Virus record (IMG/VR): IMGVR_UViG_3300006916_000458
Location: 1-21,848 of that record
Direction: 5' to 3' (one strand)
From: a virus
DNA length: 21,848 nucleotides
Every line of letters starts with the position of its first letter. Position 1 is the first letter of the stretch. The translations under genes were made by a program, and so were the position numbers. Positions 1-6,898 of this stretch are shown here, piece after piece. The notes below the pieces were generated by a model that saw nothing but the letters and a program-made list of their open reading frames with translations, did no database searches and was not told the DNA's origin.

Positions 1-112
1 AACCCCTTGGGTGAAGCTGGGCGCGGCGCATCAGTGCCAGTGTGGGAAGCATGCACGGTGCGATACGGTAGAAGGGCAGACCGTAACCAGCGCCCAGCTT
101 CTCTTTTGACAT
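1..112 (-). CDS. Unknown protein, N-terminal fragment cut by the window edge
   Basis: An open frame starts at ATG 112-110 and runs off the left edge after 37 codons. It begins MSKEKLGAGYGLPFYRIAPC. The start overlaps the stop of the preceding gene by one base (TAATG), the junction used by its upstream neighbours, which supports translation. Position in the genome, two genes or more after the large terminase, would suit a structural or portal-region gene, but the fragment is too short to identify. A 12-base perfect inverted repeat (13-24 and 91-102) lies inside it. Confidence 0.6.
   Translation of the reverse strand, partial: MSKEKLGAGYGLPFYRIAPCMLPTLALMRRAQLHPRG
13..102. repeat. 12-base perfect inverted repeat inside the cut gene
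   Basis: GAAGCTGGGCGC at 13-24 is the exact reverse complement of GCGCCCAGCTTC at 91-102, with 66 bases between. It lies within coding sequence near the edge of the window, so it could be an mRNA hairpin, a chance feature, or an artefact at a contig end. Confidence 0.5.
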
Positions 113-519
113 TAGAGGATATCCCTCTGATTTCCATCGTCACTTGGGTTCTTTTCTGAGTTCATGCCATCAGAGACAGGAATGCCAAGCTCCCATAAGT
201 TACATACGTTTTCCTTGTCGCAGGCAAAGTTCAACTCAGAGCAATAGCCCATACCCTCGTTGTAACCAATGCCAGCAACCATGCAGGAAATCATCTTTGA
301 TCGAATGTCAAAATACTCACAAGTACCACAGCGGGCATTTTTATTTTCCCAAGTTTCTGTCGCCGGACCGTAAGCGTAGTTTTCCATAGCCGATTGACGA
401 TTGGCATCGTTCACCTTCGCATCTTCTGTTGCAACAGGACAGGCAAATTCCATTTCAGGCTCAAAGCCTTCATCTGGAATCAGATCGTCTACATTGATTT
501 CGATCTTAATGGTTTTCAT
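112..519 (-). CDS. Small cysteine-rich protein, probable metal binder
   Basis: Hypothetical protein of 135 residues. The N-terminal half is acidic. The C-terminal half carries seven cysteines after residue 60: a CGTC pair followed by a Phe-Asp, then single Cys residues, GYC and a final C-x5-C before Trp-Glu. That spacing suggests zinc or iron-sulphur binding; no family was firmly recognised. The start ATG (519-517) was preferred over a GTG one codon upstream because AAGGTG lies about six bases ahead; it overlaps the previous stop as TGATG. The stop overlaps the next start as TAATG, so it is part of the operon downstream of the large terminase. Confidence 0.75.
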   Translation of the reverse strand: MKTIKIEINVDDLIPDEGFEPEMEFACPVATEDAKVNDANRQSAMENYAYGPATETWENKNARCGTCEYFDIRSKMISCMVAGIGYNEGMGYCSELNFACDKENVCNLWELGIPVSDGMNSEKNPSDDGNQRDIL

Positions 520-992
520 CACCGCACCTTACAAGCTCTCGGCTTGCCTTGATATGCACGCCCCATGCCGCGAACCTCGCCGCCTTCTTCCATGCCTGTT
601 AAACGCATAATTTTTTCCCTATCAGCATCGGATAAAGATGCTCCTGATGGTAGAGGTCTTGACTTACGATCTTTTCTTTTTTCAGCGCCAATAAGATCTG
701 ACATTTTTGCCTTATCAGCATCCGAAATGGCTTTTGCTCTGCCAAGTTTAGGAAAAGACATTGATCCAGAAATTTCAGCTATTCTGGCTCTATCGGCATC
801 GCTAATAACATTGCCGCCTTCATCATAACCTTTGACCTTGCCGCCATACATCATGTTCGCAGCGGCTGCTTTACTCATATACTCTTTGTCATCGCCAGCG
901 CCGCGTGTGGCACCAGTACGCATGTTGGTAGATGTCGCAGTGGCTTTAGGCTTCGGCTTTGGTAATACGCCGGGAGTTTTATTCTTACCCAT
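519..992 (-). CDS. Basic repeat protein with 'GG-x-V' motifs
   Basis: Unknown protein of 157 residues starting MGKNKTPG. It contains three copies of a 14-residue unit, consensus [IL]SDAD[RK]x[KR][IM]xx[IL]xG, at residues 63-76, 89-102 and 120-133. Between and after them are glycine motifs: YGGKVKG (49-55), EGGNV (58-62) and EEGGEVRG (135-142), and a basic tail with one Cys. The N-terminus is Lys/Pro rich. The start was moved from an upstream in-frame codon to ATG 992-990 because it forms a TAATG junction with the previous gene and matches the MGK-x-K start of the two genes before it. No enzyme motif is present. A small virion, scaffold-related or regulatory role is possible but unproven. Confidence 0.8.
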   Translation of the reverse strand: MGKNKTPGVLPKPKPKATATSTNMRTGATRGAGDDKEYMSKAAAANMMYGGKVKGYDEGGNVISDADRARIAEISGSMSFPKLGRAKAISDADKAKMSDLIGAEKRKDRKSRPLPSGASLSDADREKIMRLTGMEEGGEVRGMGRAYQGKPRACKVR

Positions 993-1159
993 TATTTTGT
1001 TCCTTTCACATGACCGCCGCACATATAGCCCATGGCCTTGCGTGGGGATACCATAATACCGCCTTTGTTTTTCTTCACAGGCTCTTTTAACTGTTGAATA
1101 TAACGCTCTAATTCTTCAAGAGACATTGTGCGAATGTCAGCTTTTTTTGTTTTACCCAT
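992..1159 (-). CDS. 55-residue protein with C-terminal CGGHVKG motif
   Basis: Small gene of 55 codons plus stop, MGKTKKADIR to HVKGTK. It begins with the same MGK-x-K as both neighbours and ends with a Gly-Gly-x-Val-Lys-Gly motif (GYMCGGHVKG) like those in the adjacent proteins. Residues 12-30 are predicted helical and charged. AAAGGAG lies upstream of the start in the end of the previous gene, and both junctions are TAATG one-base overlaps, strong evidence that it is translated. Function unknown. Confidence 0.75.
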   Translation of the reverse strand: MGKTKKADIRTMSLEELERYIQQLKEPVKKNKGGIMVSPRKAMGYMCGGHVKGTK

Positions 1160-1395
1160 TAGCTAACTCCTTTGAATGATCCGCCGCGTCCGGGCATCAC
1201 GCAACCACCGCCACTCATCTTTTTAACAGCGCCGCCATATTTGTATTTACCAGCCTTCATGTCGCGCATGACACCAAATGGATCGCTTTCTCTTTGCGAG
1301 TCAACCTTACTTTCAAACACATCTCTACGAGCATCACTTAACGAGTCAAGAAACTCATCAAGCTCATCTTGCGCCATTGTTTTAACTTTACCCAT
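1159..1395 (-). CDS. 78-residue protein with glycine-rich C-terminus
   Basis: Starts MGKVKTMAQDELDEFLDSL: a short basic start, then an acidic helical stretch, then from about residue 50 a glycine/lysine tail (YGGAVKKMSGGGCVMPGRGG, ending FKGVS). The tail belongs to the 'GG-x-V-[KR]' type shared with the next two genes and with the Pro/Met-rich protein upstream of the terminase. Tails of this kind are familiar from small proteins of marine phages but have no established function that I know of. TAATG junctions link it to the large terminase gene before it and to the 55-residue gene after it. Confidence 0.78.
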   Translation of the reverse strand: MGKVKTMAQDELDEFLDSLSDARRDVFESKVDSQRESDPFGVMRDMKAGKYKYGGAVKKMSGGGCVMPGRGGSFKGVS

Positions 1396-2879
1396 TAGTA
1401 ATACTCTCTCTTGCGCCTGTAGTTATAAAAATCTTCATCTTCCTCATCTGAACGAGTACGAATAAAGCTGCCTTGTCTAAACCGTAGTATAGCCTGAGTC
1501 ATGCTATCCGCCAAGTCATCATGTTCCCCATTCGGAAACGCGGCACATTCCTCTATGACCTCTTCGGCCCAGCGTGATTCAGGAGCATATACCATACCAG
1601 ATTCAAAGACTGGCGCACAGGCATTCATGCGAGAAAATTTATCCGCGCCCCTGCCCGGCGTAAATCCGCTTACAGGTATCCCCATTTTTCGCAGATCTTG
1701 TGTGAGCGGCGTACCAGACGCCTTTTGTTCAATCAGAACTAGGTCAGGCTCATAGTCTTCATACAGTCGCAGTGCCGCGTCTTTAAGCTCTGGAAACTCC
1801 CATCGACCTTTTTCAGCGTCCAGCAATATGATCGCCGCCTCATCACTCTCGTTAGGATGAAACACACCCCACGTTGTAATAGCGCTAAAGTCAGCCCTTT
1901 CGCTTTTCGTGAAGGCCGTATCATAGGACTGGATGATGTACGAGCAGGCAGGTGGCTCATCAGCATCGCAAACATTCCACCACTCCCTCTTGATAATAGC
2001 GCCTTCTTCGGCTGTCGGGTTTTGTAAATACTGTGCGTTCCATTTTGCTACCGGAATAGACGCCTTAACGCCTTCTAGCTCTTCCCTGCTCCAAAACTCG
2101 GGCCACAACACGTTGTCGGTATCGGGAAAGATCGCCGGAAACTCCACAACCTCCCACTTGTCCGCTCCGCCCTCGGCCTGTTTTTGCAACACCTTCGCCG
2201 TCAGATCGCGGATGCTCCACCGCGTCATCACAATTATTATCGCGCCGCCCGGCTGAAGTCGCTGTCTCGGACCTGATGTGTACCATTCGTAGATATTATC
2301 CAGCGCGGTTGGTGACAACGCATCCTGTTCAGATACAGGATCGTCAATAATACACAGGTTCGCACCACGACCAGCCAGCGCACCGCCTACACCAACAGCG
2401 TAATACTCACCACCCTTGTCAGTTGACCAACGACCAGACGCCTTCGCATCACGCGCCAACTGAATGTCAGGGAACACATCTCGGTATATCTCACTGTCCA
2501 AAAGGTTCTTGACCTTACGACCAAAACCAACAGCAAGCTCCGCCGTGTGCGTTGCCTGAATAATCTTTGTCTCGGGCTTCTGCCCCATAACCCACGCAGG
2601 GAACAGATAAGATGCAAACTCGGACTTGGTGTGTCGAGGCGGCATGTTAACAATCAGACGCTTTAACTCACCTCTGGCAACTCTTTCCAGTTTTTCCGCA
2701 AAAATTCTATGATGAGATCCAGCAATAAAGGAAGGCCATACATGTTTGACAAACTTCAGGAAGTTCTCTTGATACTCTTCCCTATCGTGAAGCTCCTTGT
2801 ATTTGTCCAAATGCTTGCTAAGAGCTTCTAACTCAGCATCGGTTAGAAACTCAGTTGGTATATCAAAAGCGGTGTCCAT
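1395..2879 (-). CDS. terL: Terminase large subunit (DNA-packaging ATPase/nuclease)
   Basis: Motor that translocates and cuts phage DNA at the portal. About 494 residues, normal for the family. The N-terminal ATPase has a Walker-A-like loop, VNMPPRHTKSEF (about 77-88), and Walker B LCIIDDP (about 176-182). The C-terminal RNase H-like nuclease has its three acidic sites in SYDTAF (about D320), LIEQKASG (about E384) and HDDLADS (about D454-D458). The ATG at 2879 was chosen over a GTG two codons upstream; neither has a clear ribosome-binding site. The stop overlaps the next start as TAATG. The small subunit is not adjacent but about 6.5 kb away at 9374-9901. Confidence 0.96.
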   Translation of the reverse strand: MDTAFDIPTEFLTDAELEALSKHLDKYKELHDREEYQENFLKFVKHVWPSFIAGSHHRIFAEKLERVARGELKRLIVNMPPRHTKSEFASYLFPAWVMGQKPETKIIQATHTAELAVGFGRKVKNLLDSEIYRDVFPDIQLARDAKASGRWSTDKGGEYYAVGVGGALAGRGANLCIIDDPVSEQDALSPTALDNIYEWYTSGPRQRLQPGGAIIIVMTRWSIRDLTAKVLQKQAEGGADKWEVVEFPAIFPDTDNVLWPEFWSREELEGVKASIPVAKWNAQYLQNPTAEEGAIIKREWWNVCDADEPPACSYIIQSYDTAFTKSERADFSAITTWGVFHPNESDEAAIILLDAEKGRWEFPELKDAALRLYEDYEPDLVLIEQKASGTPLTQDLRKMGIPVSGFTPGRGADKFSRMNACAPVFESGMVYAPESRWAEEVIEECAAFPNGEHDDLADSMTQAILRFRQGSFIRTRSDEEDEDFYNYRRKREYY

Positions 2880-2886
2880 GCCCACA

Positions 2887-4233
2887 CTACGCCGCTGTCA
2901 GCGCCTCCAAGAATCTACTAGCGGCTTGATCTAAAACCTCACCGCCGTCTTCAAAAAACTGTGCGCCTACAGGAAATCCAGCGCTCAAATACGCATATGG
3001 GTTAATTGTGCCAGTAGGAACCGAACCATAGCCAACAGGCTGAATAAAATCCGTTGGAGCAACCTGACGGTCACTGGGAACCAACGGTGATGGAAGCGAA
3101 GGAGGCGCAACATAAGGCGTGTCCATACCGCCCATAACATTGCCGACTACAGGCTCTGGCGCAACTTCTGGAGCAACTGGTGGATAAATAATAGGATCTG
3201 GTCCATCACCACCACCGCCAAAGATATCACCAGACCCGTCTGGGCTAGGGCCGGGGTTGTTTGCATTTACGCTGTCGAAACCAGAAACATACCCAGTAGG
3301 CACACCTTGAGTTAAACCAAGCAAACCAAGAGGCATCCCAAAAGACAAACCTAATAAACCAAGTCCAATATTTTGAGGAGTCATGCGACTCTTGATTCTG
3401 TCCATAAAGGTAGGCTCCATGGACTTATAGTCACGCTCCTCTTCTTCGTTTTCTTCCATGTTGGCAAGGGTTTCCTGCTCCTGCTCTGAAAGAACATCAA
3501 CCTCTGCCATAGGTGGGCCTTTTTGTGTAGGAGCTAGGTCCCTAGAAGCTTTGTCAGAAATCATGTCATTGACAGCATCAATGGCGGCTTGCTGTTCGGC
3601 AGCACGAGCGTCAGCCGCTTCCATACTACCGTAATCAGATGTATAGCCGCTATCAAAACTGCTGCCCATATCGCCGGGGCCGCTCCTGCTACCACCAGAA
3701 TCAGCAGGGCCTGCGCTATCTTGACCACCATGTTCAGCATCAGGATAAGAAGGAATACCCATAGGGCCAGCTTCGCCCGTGCCACCTAAAGCTTTCAAAA
3801 TGCCAGCCTCTTTAGGCGTGATGTAAGACAACATGTGATCCTGACCACGGATCTCTGTACGGCGTGGCGGGACAGAACCGCCATCCTCCATACCAACTGG
3901 AGGCTGTGCCTGCATATACTGCGGTGAGAAAATATCTACATTACGCGCAGGACCCATAGGTTGCATCATAGGTGGACGCATAGGTTGCGCCATCTGCATT
4001 GGCATCAAAGGCGTAGGAGCAGGCATAGCCATAGGCGGCATAGGTGCCGCAGGAAATGGCGTCTGCGCCGCAGGATACATAGGCGGCACACCAGCCATGC
4101 CAGCAGGCCGCGTGTTCTGACGCATAAAGTTACGGAACCGCTGACGCTGGTTCGGATTTGTACGGATATCTAACTGCGGCGGCTGACCGGGAGCTGCCTG
4201 CGGTGGTGCCATTGGCCCCATGAAATTAGCCAT
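2887..4233 (-). CDS. Pro/Met-rich low-complexity protein upstream of terminase
   Basis: Unknown protein of 448 residues. Residues about 1-110 are very rich in Pro, Met, Ala and Gln with repeated PMP/PPM runs. MEDGGSVPPR follows, then a Gly/Ser/Asp-rich segment, an acidic Glu run (about 250-270), a hydrophobic stretch (IGLGLLGLSFGMPLGLLGLT, about 290-310) that could be membrane-seeking, a second Pro/Gly-rich part, and a C-terminal EDGGEVLDQAASRFLEAL. The two 'DGG-x-V' motifs link it to the small glycine-motif proteins after the terminase. AAGGG lies eight bases before the ATG. It ends eight bases before terL and is probably cotranscribed from the promoter at 4265-4293. A virion-associated role is possible; no homologous family recognised. 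Confidence 0.8.
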   Translation of the reverse strand: MANFMGPMAPPQAAPGQPPQLDIRTNPNQRQRFRNFMRQNTRPAGMAGVPPMYPAAQTPFPAAPMPPMAMPAPTPLMPMQMAQPMRPPMMQPMGPARNVDIFSPQYMQAQPPVGMEDGGSVPPRRTEIRGQDHMLSYITPKEAGILKALGGTGEAGPMGIPSYPDAEHGGQDSAGPADSGGSRSGPGDMGSSFDSGYTSDYGSMEAADARAAEQQAAIDAVNDMISDKASRDLAPTQKGPPMAEVDVLSEQEQETLANMEENEEEERDYKSMEPTFMDRIKSRMTPQNIGLGLLGLSFGMPLGLLGLTQGVPTGYVSGFDSVNANNPGPSPDGSGDIFGGGGDGPDPIIYPPVAPEVAPEPVVGNVMGGMDTPYVAPPSLPSPLVPSDRQVAPTDFIQPVGYGSVPTGTINPYAYLSAGFPVGAQFFEDGGEVLDQAASRFLEALTAA

Positions 4234-4244
4234 GAGTTAACCCT

Positions 4245-4258
4245 TATGTAATTACATA
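4245..4258. promoter_or_regulatory. 14-base perfect palindrome at predicted transcript start
   Basis: TATGTAATTACATA is a perfect palindrome between the XRE regulator gene and the Pro/Met-rich gene. It lies at about +1 to +14 of the promoter at 4265-4293, a classic repressor position. The XRE-type protein encoded immediately upstream is a candidate ligand (inference). Confidence 0.5.
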
Positions 4259-4264
4259 GAGCCA

Positions 4265-4293
4265 ATGATAAGTTATTTATCAAATTTTGACAA
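4265..4293 (-). promoter_or_regulatory. Sigma-70-like promoter for the terminase operon
   Basis: On the minus strand TTGTCA (4293-4288), a 17-base spacer and TATCAT (4270-4265). It lies within and just after the end of the XRE regulator gene and faces the Pro/Met-rich gene and terL. A TGATAA-N5-TTATCA inverted repeat (4266-4282) overlaps the -10 and spacer, giving a second candidate operator. Confidence 0.45.
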
Positions 4294-4668
4294 CAACAAG
4301 TCCAGTTCCTTGGAACTTTGTTGTAAAATTTTTTTTGTAAATGAGTTTTCTTCCGTTTCTGCAACATTTCTTGCAGTTTCAGAAAGAATGGTCATTCTAC
4401 TACGCTCGTAATCGGTCAGGGTACCTTGGAACTTTTCCAGAAGCTCCGGCAAAGGCTCCTCGTTGAAGTCTTTCTTTGCCACATAACGAACCGCGTACTC
4501 AACACTTTTGGGTATCGGCTTTTCGTTACGCTCGTAATAGCAGTACATACGATGACTCATGCCAAGCATGCCAGCAAAAGCGGCTTGGCTTTTGCCCATG
4601 CTCACACGCTCACGCTCAAGATCATACCCTTCCCACATGCTGTAGTAGGCACTAGACTTTTTAGGCAT
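4273..4668 (-). CDS. XRE/Cro-type helix-turn-helix regulator
   Basis: Predicted DNA-binding protein of 131 residues. Residues about 24-65 (MGKSQAAFAGMLGMSHRMYC then YYERNEKPIP) fit the XRE/Cro-CI HTH: the helix pair around QAAFAGMLGMSHRMYCYYE and the following N-E-K-P-I-P turn. The C-terminal half is helical and charged and may be a dimerisation region. The start is ATG 4668, with GGAGAAGG seven to eight bases upstream, rather than an in-frame codon further out. It overlaps the preceding gene by eight bases (ATGCCTAA). Palindromes right after its end (4245-4258, 4266-4282) are likely targets, so it may control the terminase operon. Confidence 0.8.
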   Translation of the reverse strand: MPKKSSAYYSMWEGYDLERERVSMGKSQAAFAGMLGMSHRMYCYYERNEKPIPKSVEYAVRYVAKKDFNEEPLPELLEKFQGTLTDYERSRMTILSETARNVAETEENSFTKKILQQSSKELDLLLSKFDK

Positions 4669-4903
4669 GAACCTTCTCCAGCATTCCATGACGTATCATG
4701 TCTTTTGTAAAATTTTCCAACGTGTCGTATCTGACAGGCTTACCGCTCCAATCGCAAGCAAGAGCCGCAGCAGTTTTCATCCACGCCTTCTCATCACGGT
4801 CAGGGTACCTGTGAACATCACGCCATGCGTCAAGAAACGCCTCTGGTGTGTTTGCGGTGAAACCAACAGGCTCCCCGCCAATGTGTAGTAAGTAATTAGC
4901 CAT
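4661..4903 (-). CDS. Hypothetical small protein (80 residues)
   Basis: Starts MANYLLHIGGEPVGF and ends MLEKVHA. No recognised family; it looks like a single alpha/beta domain with a Trp-rich middle (DAWRDVH, KAWMKTA, CDWSG). AGAGGCAGAA precedes the ATG. It overlaps the sigma4/alphaCTD gene by eight bases (ATGGCTAA) and the XRE gene by eight bases, so all three are translationally coupled in one operon. Confidence 0.72.
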   Translation of the reverse strand: MANYLLHIGGEPVGFTANTPEAFLDAWRDVHRYPDRDEKAWMKTAAALACDWSGKPVRYDTLENFTKDMIRHGMLEKVHA

Positions 4904-5300
4904 TTCTGCCTCTTTTTTTGTTGATATGCTCAATATCGTAACCCAAATTACTGATCTTGGATTGTATCTCTCCAGCCGTAATACGCCCTAAATTTGGTAT
5001 GCGGCGGATATCGTTGTGCTTGGTGTACTCAACAAAATCAGATATACGCATTGATGTCAGGTTGTCGTTATACAAGCAGTTGTATGTCCTTTTGTCCCAC
5101 TCAATTTCAGAAATCAATTCAGGAAACTCAGGGTAAACCTTTTTCCACTTTCGCCCGTTTTCTACCCTCCTTACTATTTGACGCACCCTTTCACAACTAA
5201 TCCCATACTTTTCAGCAATAACTTTTAGAGTTTTCTTTTCTACAAGCCGCTCATTGTGAATATTTTCATTTCTGACCCTTATAGACTCTTTGCCCTCCAT
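4896..5300 (-). CDS. Sigma region 4 / RNA polymerase alpha-CTD fusion protein
   Basis: 134-residue putative transcription factor made of two RNA polymerase-derived DNA-binding domains. Residues about 18-50 (KTLKVIAEKYGISCERVRQI) match sigma-70 region 4.2, which reads the -35 element. Residues about 75-125 match the alpha-subunit C-terminal domain: KRTYNCL aligns with E. coli VRSANCL, keeping the UP-element-binding Arg265 and Asn268, and RRIPNLGRITAGEI aligns with LKTPNLGKKSLTEI, with Lys298 not kept. Start ATG 5300 chosen because GGAGG lies seven bases upstream and the predicted promoter makes the longer upstream reading frame less likely. Its promoter at 5435-5463 carries an internal operator, and its leader has an 11-bp stem. 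It may redirect or inhibit host polymerase (inference). Confidence 0.82.
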   Translation of the reverse strand: MEGKESIRVRNENIHNERLVEKKTLKVIAEKYGISCERVRQIVRRVENGRKWKKVYPEFPELISEIEWDKRTYNCLYNDNLTSMRISDFVEYTKHNDIRRIPNLGRITAGEIQSKISNLGYDIEHINKKRGRNG

Positions 5301-5328
5301 ACCTTTCCCTCCTTTAAAAAATGGGGAT

Positions 5329-5383
5329 GTGTGTATGCGCCATACCAACGAAAGGAACCGTACAACAAGGAACGCATACACAC
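5329..5383 (-). promoter_or_regulatory. Leader stem-loop before the sigma4/alphaCTD gene
   Basis: GTGTGTATGCG (5329-5339) and CGCATACACAC (5373-5383) form a perfect 11-bp stem with a 33-base loop in the untranslated leader (about 125 bases) of the fusion gene. There is no U-tract after it, so it is more likely a leader structure or protein-binding site than a terminator. Confidence 0.5.
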
Positions 5384-5434
5384 TTGGCAACAGCGGACCC
5401 CCCAAGCCCACTCCAAAATCCCTGCTGCTAGATA

Positions 5435-5463
5435 TATATATGGCAATCATTGCGAAAAATCAA
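5435..5463 (-). promoter_or_regulatory. Promoter with GCAATGATTGC operator in its spacer (sigma4/alphaCTD gene)
   Basis: Minus strand: TTGATT (5463-5458), 17-base spacer, TATATA (5440-5435). The spacer holds the palindrome GCAATGATTGC (5453-5443). It shares this design with promoters at 8032, 8793 and 14024. Confidence 0.7.
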
Positions 5464-5510
5464 GGGCAAAAATATATGCAATTTTTTTTGGTGATTGTTT
5501 GTGGGGAACA

Positions 5511-5525
5511 GGGCGCGAAGCGCCC
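5511..5525. repeat. Short GC-rich hairpin GGGCGC-GAA-GCGCCC
   Basis: A perfect 6-bp stem with a three-base loop between the terminator at 5539-5570 and the promoter at 5435-5463. No U-tract. Purpose unknown. Confidence 0.35.
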
Positions 5526-5538
5526 GCTGGTGTCAACT

Positions 5539-5570
5539 AAAAAATGGGGTGGTGCCATACCCCACCCCAT
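5539..5570 (-). terminator. Intrinsic terminator, second in tandem after the amidoligase
   Basis: Minus strand: ATGGGGTGG (5570-5562), nine-base loop, CCACCCCAT (5552-5544), then a run of six T. Perfect 9-bp stem. It insulates the downstream sigma4/alphaCTD promoter from read-through. Confidence 0.75.
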
Positions 5571-5571
5571 C

Positions 5572-5634
5572 CCGATATGCTCAAAATGTCATAACGGCTA
5601 GGGTACCTGCCGATATGATCAAAATGTCATAACG
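5572..5634. repeat. 25-base direct repeat pair
   Basis: Two copies, 5572-5596 and 5610-5634, beginning CCGATATG and ending TCAAAATGTCATAACG, differ at one base. They lie between the two terminators at 5544-5570 and 5664-5686. A shorter CCTGCCGAT echo follows at 5641-5649. Possible protein-binding sites or a local duplication. Confidence 0.7.
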
Positions 5635-5659
5635 AGGCTGCCTGCCGATCAGCCGCCAT

Positions 5660-5686
5660 AAAAAAACCCGCGACTAGCGCGGGTTT
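5660..5686 (-). terminator. Intrinsic terminator of the amidoligase gene
   Basis: Minus strand: AAACCCGCG (5686-5678), five-base loop, CGCGGGTTT (5672-5664) continuing into seven T. It starts about 22 bases past the stop codon. A separate GCGATCAG-N5-CTGATCGC inverted repeat (5704-5724) covers the stop codon itself. Confidence 0.88.
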
Positions 5687-5707
5687 GTTGTCGTTGTGTT
5701 GGTGCGA

Positions 5708-6865
5708 TCAGCTTAACTGATCGCGCCGTGTATTGAAGTATTCAAACAATTGGTCATCTAATCCTGCCCATATAGATGAAACGCCACGCTGATTTTCTGG
5801 TAACAAACCGCCATTGTCGCGCCGTTGTATGGTTATGCTTTGCGGTATTATATAACCATTCAAATCATGCTCACCATTGCTGGCACCATAGCTATGACCA
5901 TATGCTTGCTGATTGTTACATATGACAGTTTGCTCACCATGATCACGGCGCATTTCAGATACTCGCGCTCTAATTGTTTGCGCCGTCCATCCGGTTGCAT
6001 TCATTAGATCGCGTGTAGTCGCGCCGTTGTCACGGCGCATTAGTGACCACATAACCGCAATGCGCGAACCATTACGATATGGCAAAACTGGCGTTTCTGT
6101 TGTCGTTGGCGTGTTGGCGTTATAATCAACGCGATAACGATCAGAATGCCGGAACATGGCGTCTATTAATAGTGACCATGCTTTTAACTTATCAACTGAC
6201 AACGTGGCTTGGTGCTGGCGAAATTCAACTGTACCACGCGCCCATGTTTGCATGTTAATTGCAGAAAACTTGCCACCCAAAATAGACGACATATCGCTTG
6301 CAGATTGTGCATTCATAAATTGTTCGTGTTGTCTGCCGTTTGGCGCGATATGGGCAATGCTATTGCAATAGCGGTTATAACGGCGCGATTGTGGCAAAAT
6401 TGAATTGACGGCATCTTGGTGTTCGGCATAACGAACCGCAACGTCTTTGACCAATATCAGTGGCATAACGTCACAACAATTGATATCGGCAGGCATGAAA
6501 AACTCACCACGGTCACGCACAAGTTGTTTTGATTGCCGCCAGTAGTCTGCCGTTGTCATATCTTTAATGGCGCGGTTGCCAATGTGAATATGACCGCCTA
6601 GATCGCGCCGTGATACAGTACCGCCATTGCGCTCAATAAATGTGAATAACTCACCAAGATCATAATCAGCACCGCCATATAAACCCATTGGCATTGGTGG
6701 CGTTATTATTTCGCAATCAACTACTGGCGTGCCATCCGGCACAACTTTTAACCAGTCAAAGCCAGCATCATCTAATTTGCGCCGCCATGTTGCATATGAG
6801 CCGCCACCGGAAATTTCAAGCTCATAACCTACTGTCAAAAATGTATCGTCTAGAATGTAAGGCAT
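5708..6865 (-). CDS. Amidoligase-family enzyme with C-terminal winged helix
   Basis: 385 residues. The N-terminal part matches putative amidoligases with a glutamine-synthetase-like fold, ATP-dependent COOH-NH2 ligases: GYELEIS near residue 13, CEIITPP near 53, GGHIHIG near 94, and FSAINMQTWARGTVEFRQHQ near 210-230, which together supply the expected acidic, His and Arg sites. Residues about 278-335 (SRIAVMWSLMRR, ATTRDLMNATGWTAQTIRAR) resemble a winged-helix domain of the kind in DUF3489-like proteins. Start moved to ATG 6865 because a promoter lies at 6899-6926 and AAAGGAAC precedes it. The preceding operon ends with a gamma-glutamyl-cyclotransferase-like gene, a known type of partner of amidoligases. 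Substrate unknown; a peptide or cell-envelope modification is plausible. Confidence 0.8.
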   Translation of the reverse strand: MPYILDDTFLTVGYELEISGGGSYATWRRKLDDAGFDWLKVVPDGTPVVDCEIITPPMPMGLYGGADYDLGELFTFIERNGGTVSRRDLGGHIHIGNRAIKDMTTADYWRQSKQLVRDRGEFFMPADINCCDVMPLILVKDVAVRYAEHQDAVNSILPQSRRYNRYCNSIAHIAPNGRQHEQFMNAQSASDMSSILGGKFSAINMQTWARGTVEFRQHQATLSVDKLKAWSLLIDAMFRHSDRYRVDYNANTPTTTETPVLPYRNGSRIAVMWSLMRRDNGATTRDLMNATGWTAQTIRARVSEMRRDHGEQTVICNNQQAYGHSYGASNGEHDLNGYIIPQSITIQRRDNGGLLPENQRGVSSIWAGLDDQLFEYFNTRRDQLS

Positions 6866-6898
6866 TGTTTTGTTCCTTTGTTCGTTGTTGTTGTCCTC

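Noticed and set aside
4413-4810. 14-base repeat CGGTCAGGGTACCT at 4413-4426 and 4797-4810
   Set aside because: About one exact 14-base match is expected by chance in a window of this size, and the copies lie in unrelated genes.
5511-5525. GGGCGC-GAA-GCGCCC as a terminator
   Set aside because: No U-tract on either strand; listed only as a hairpin.
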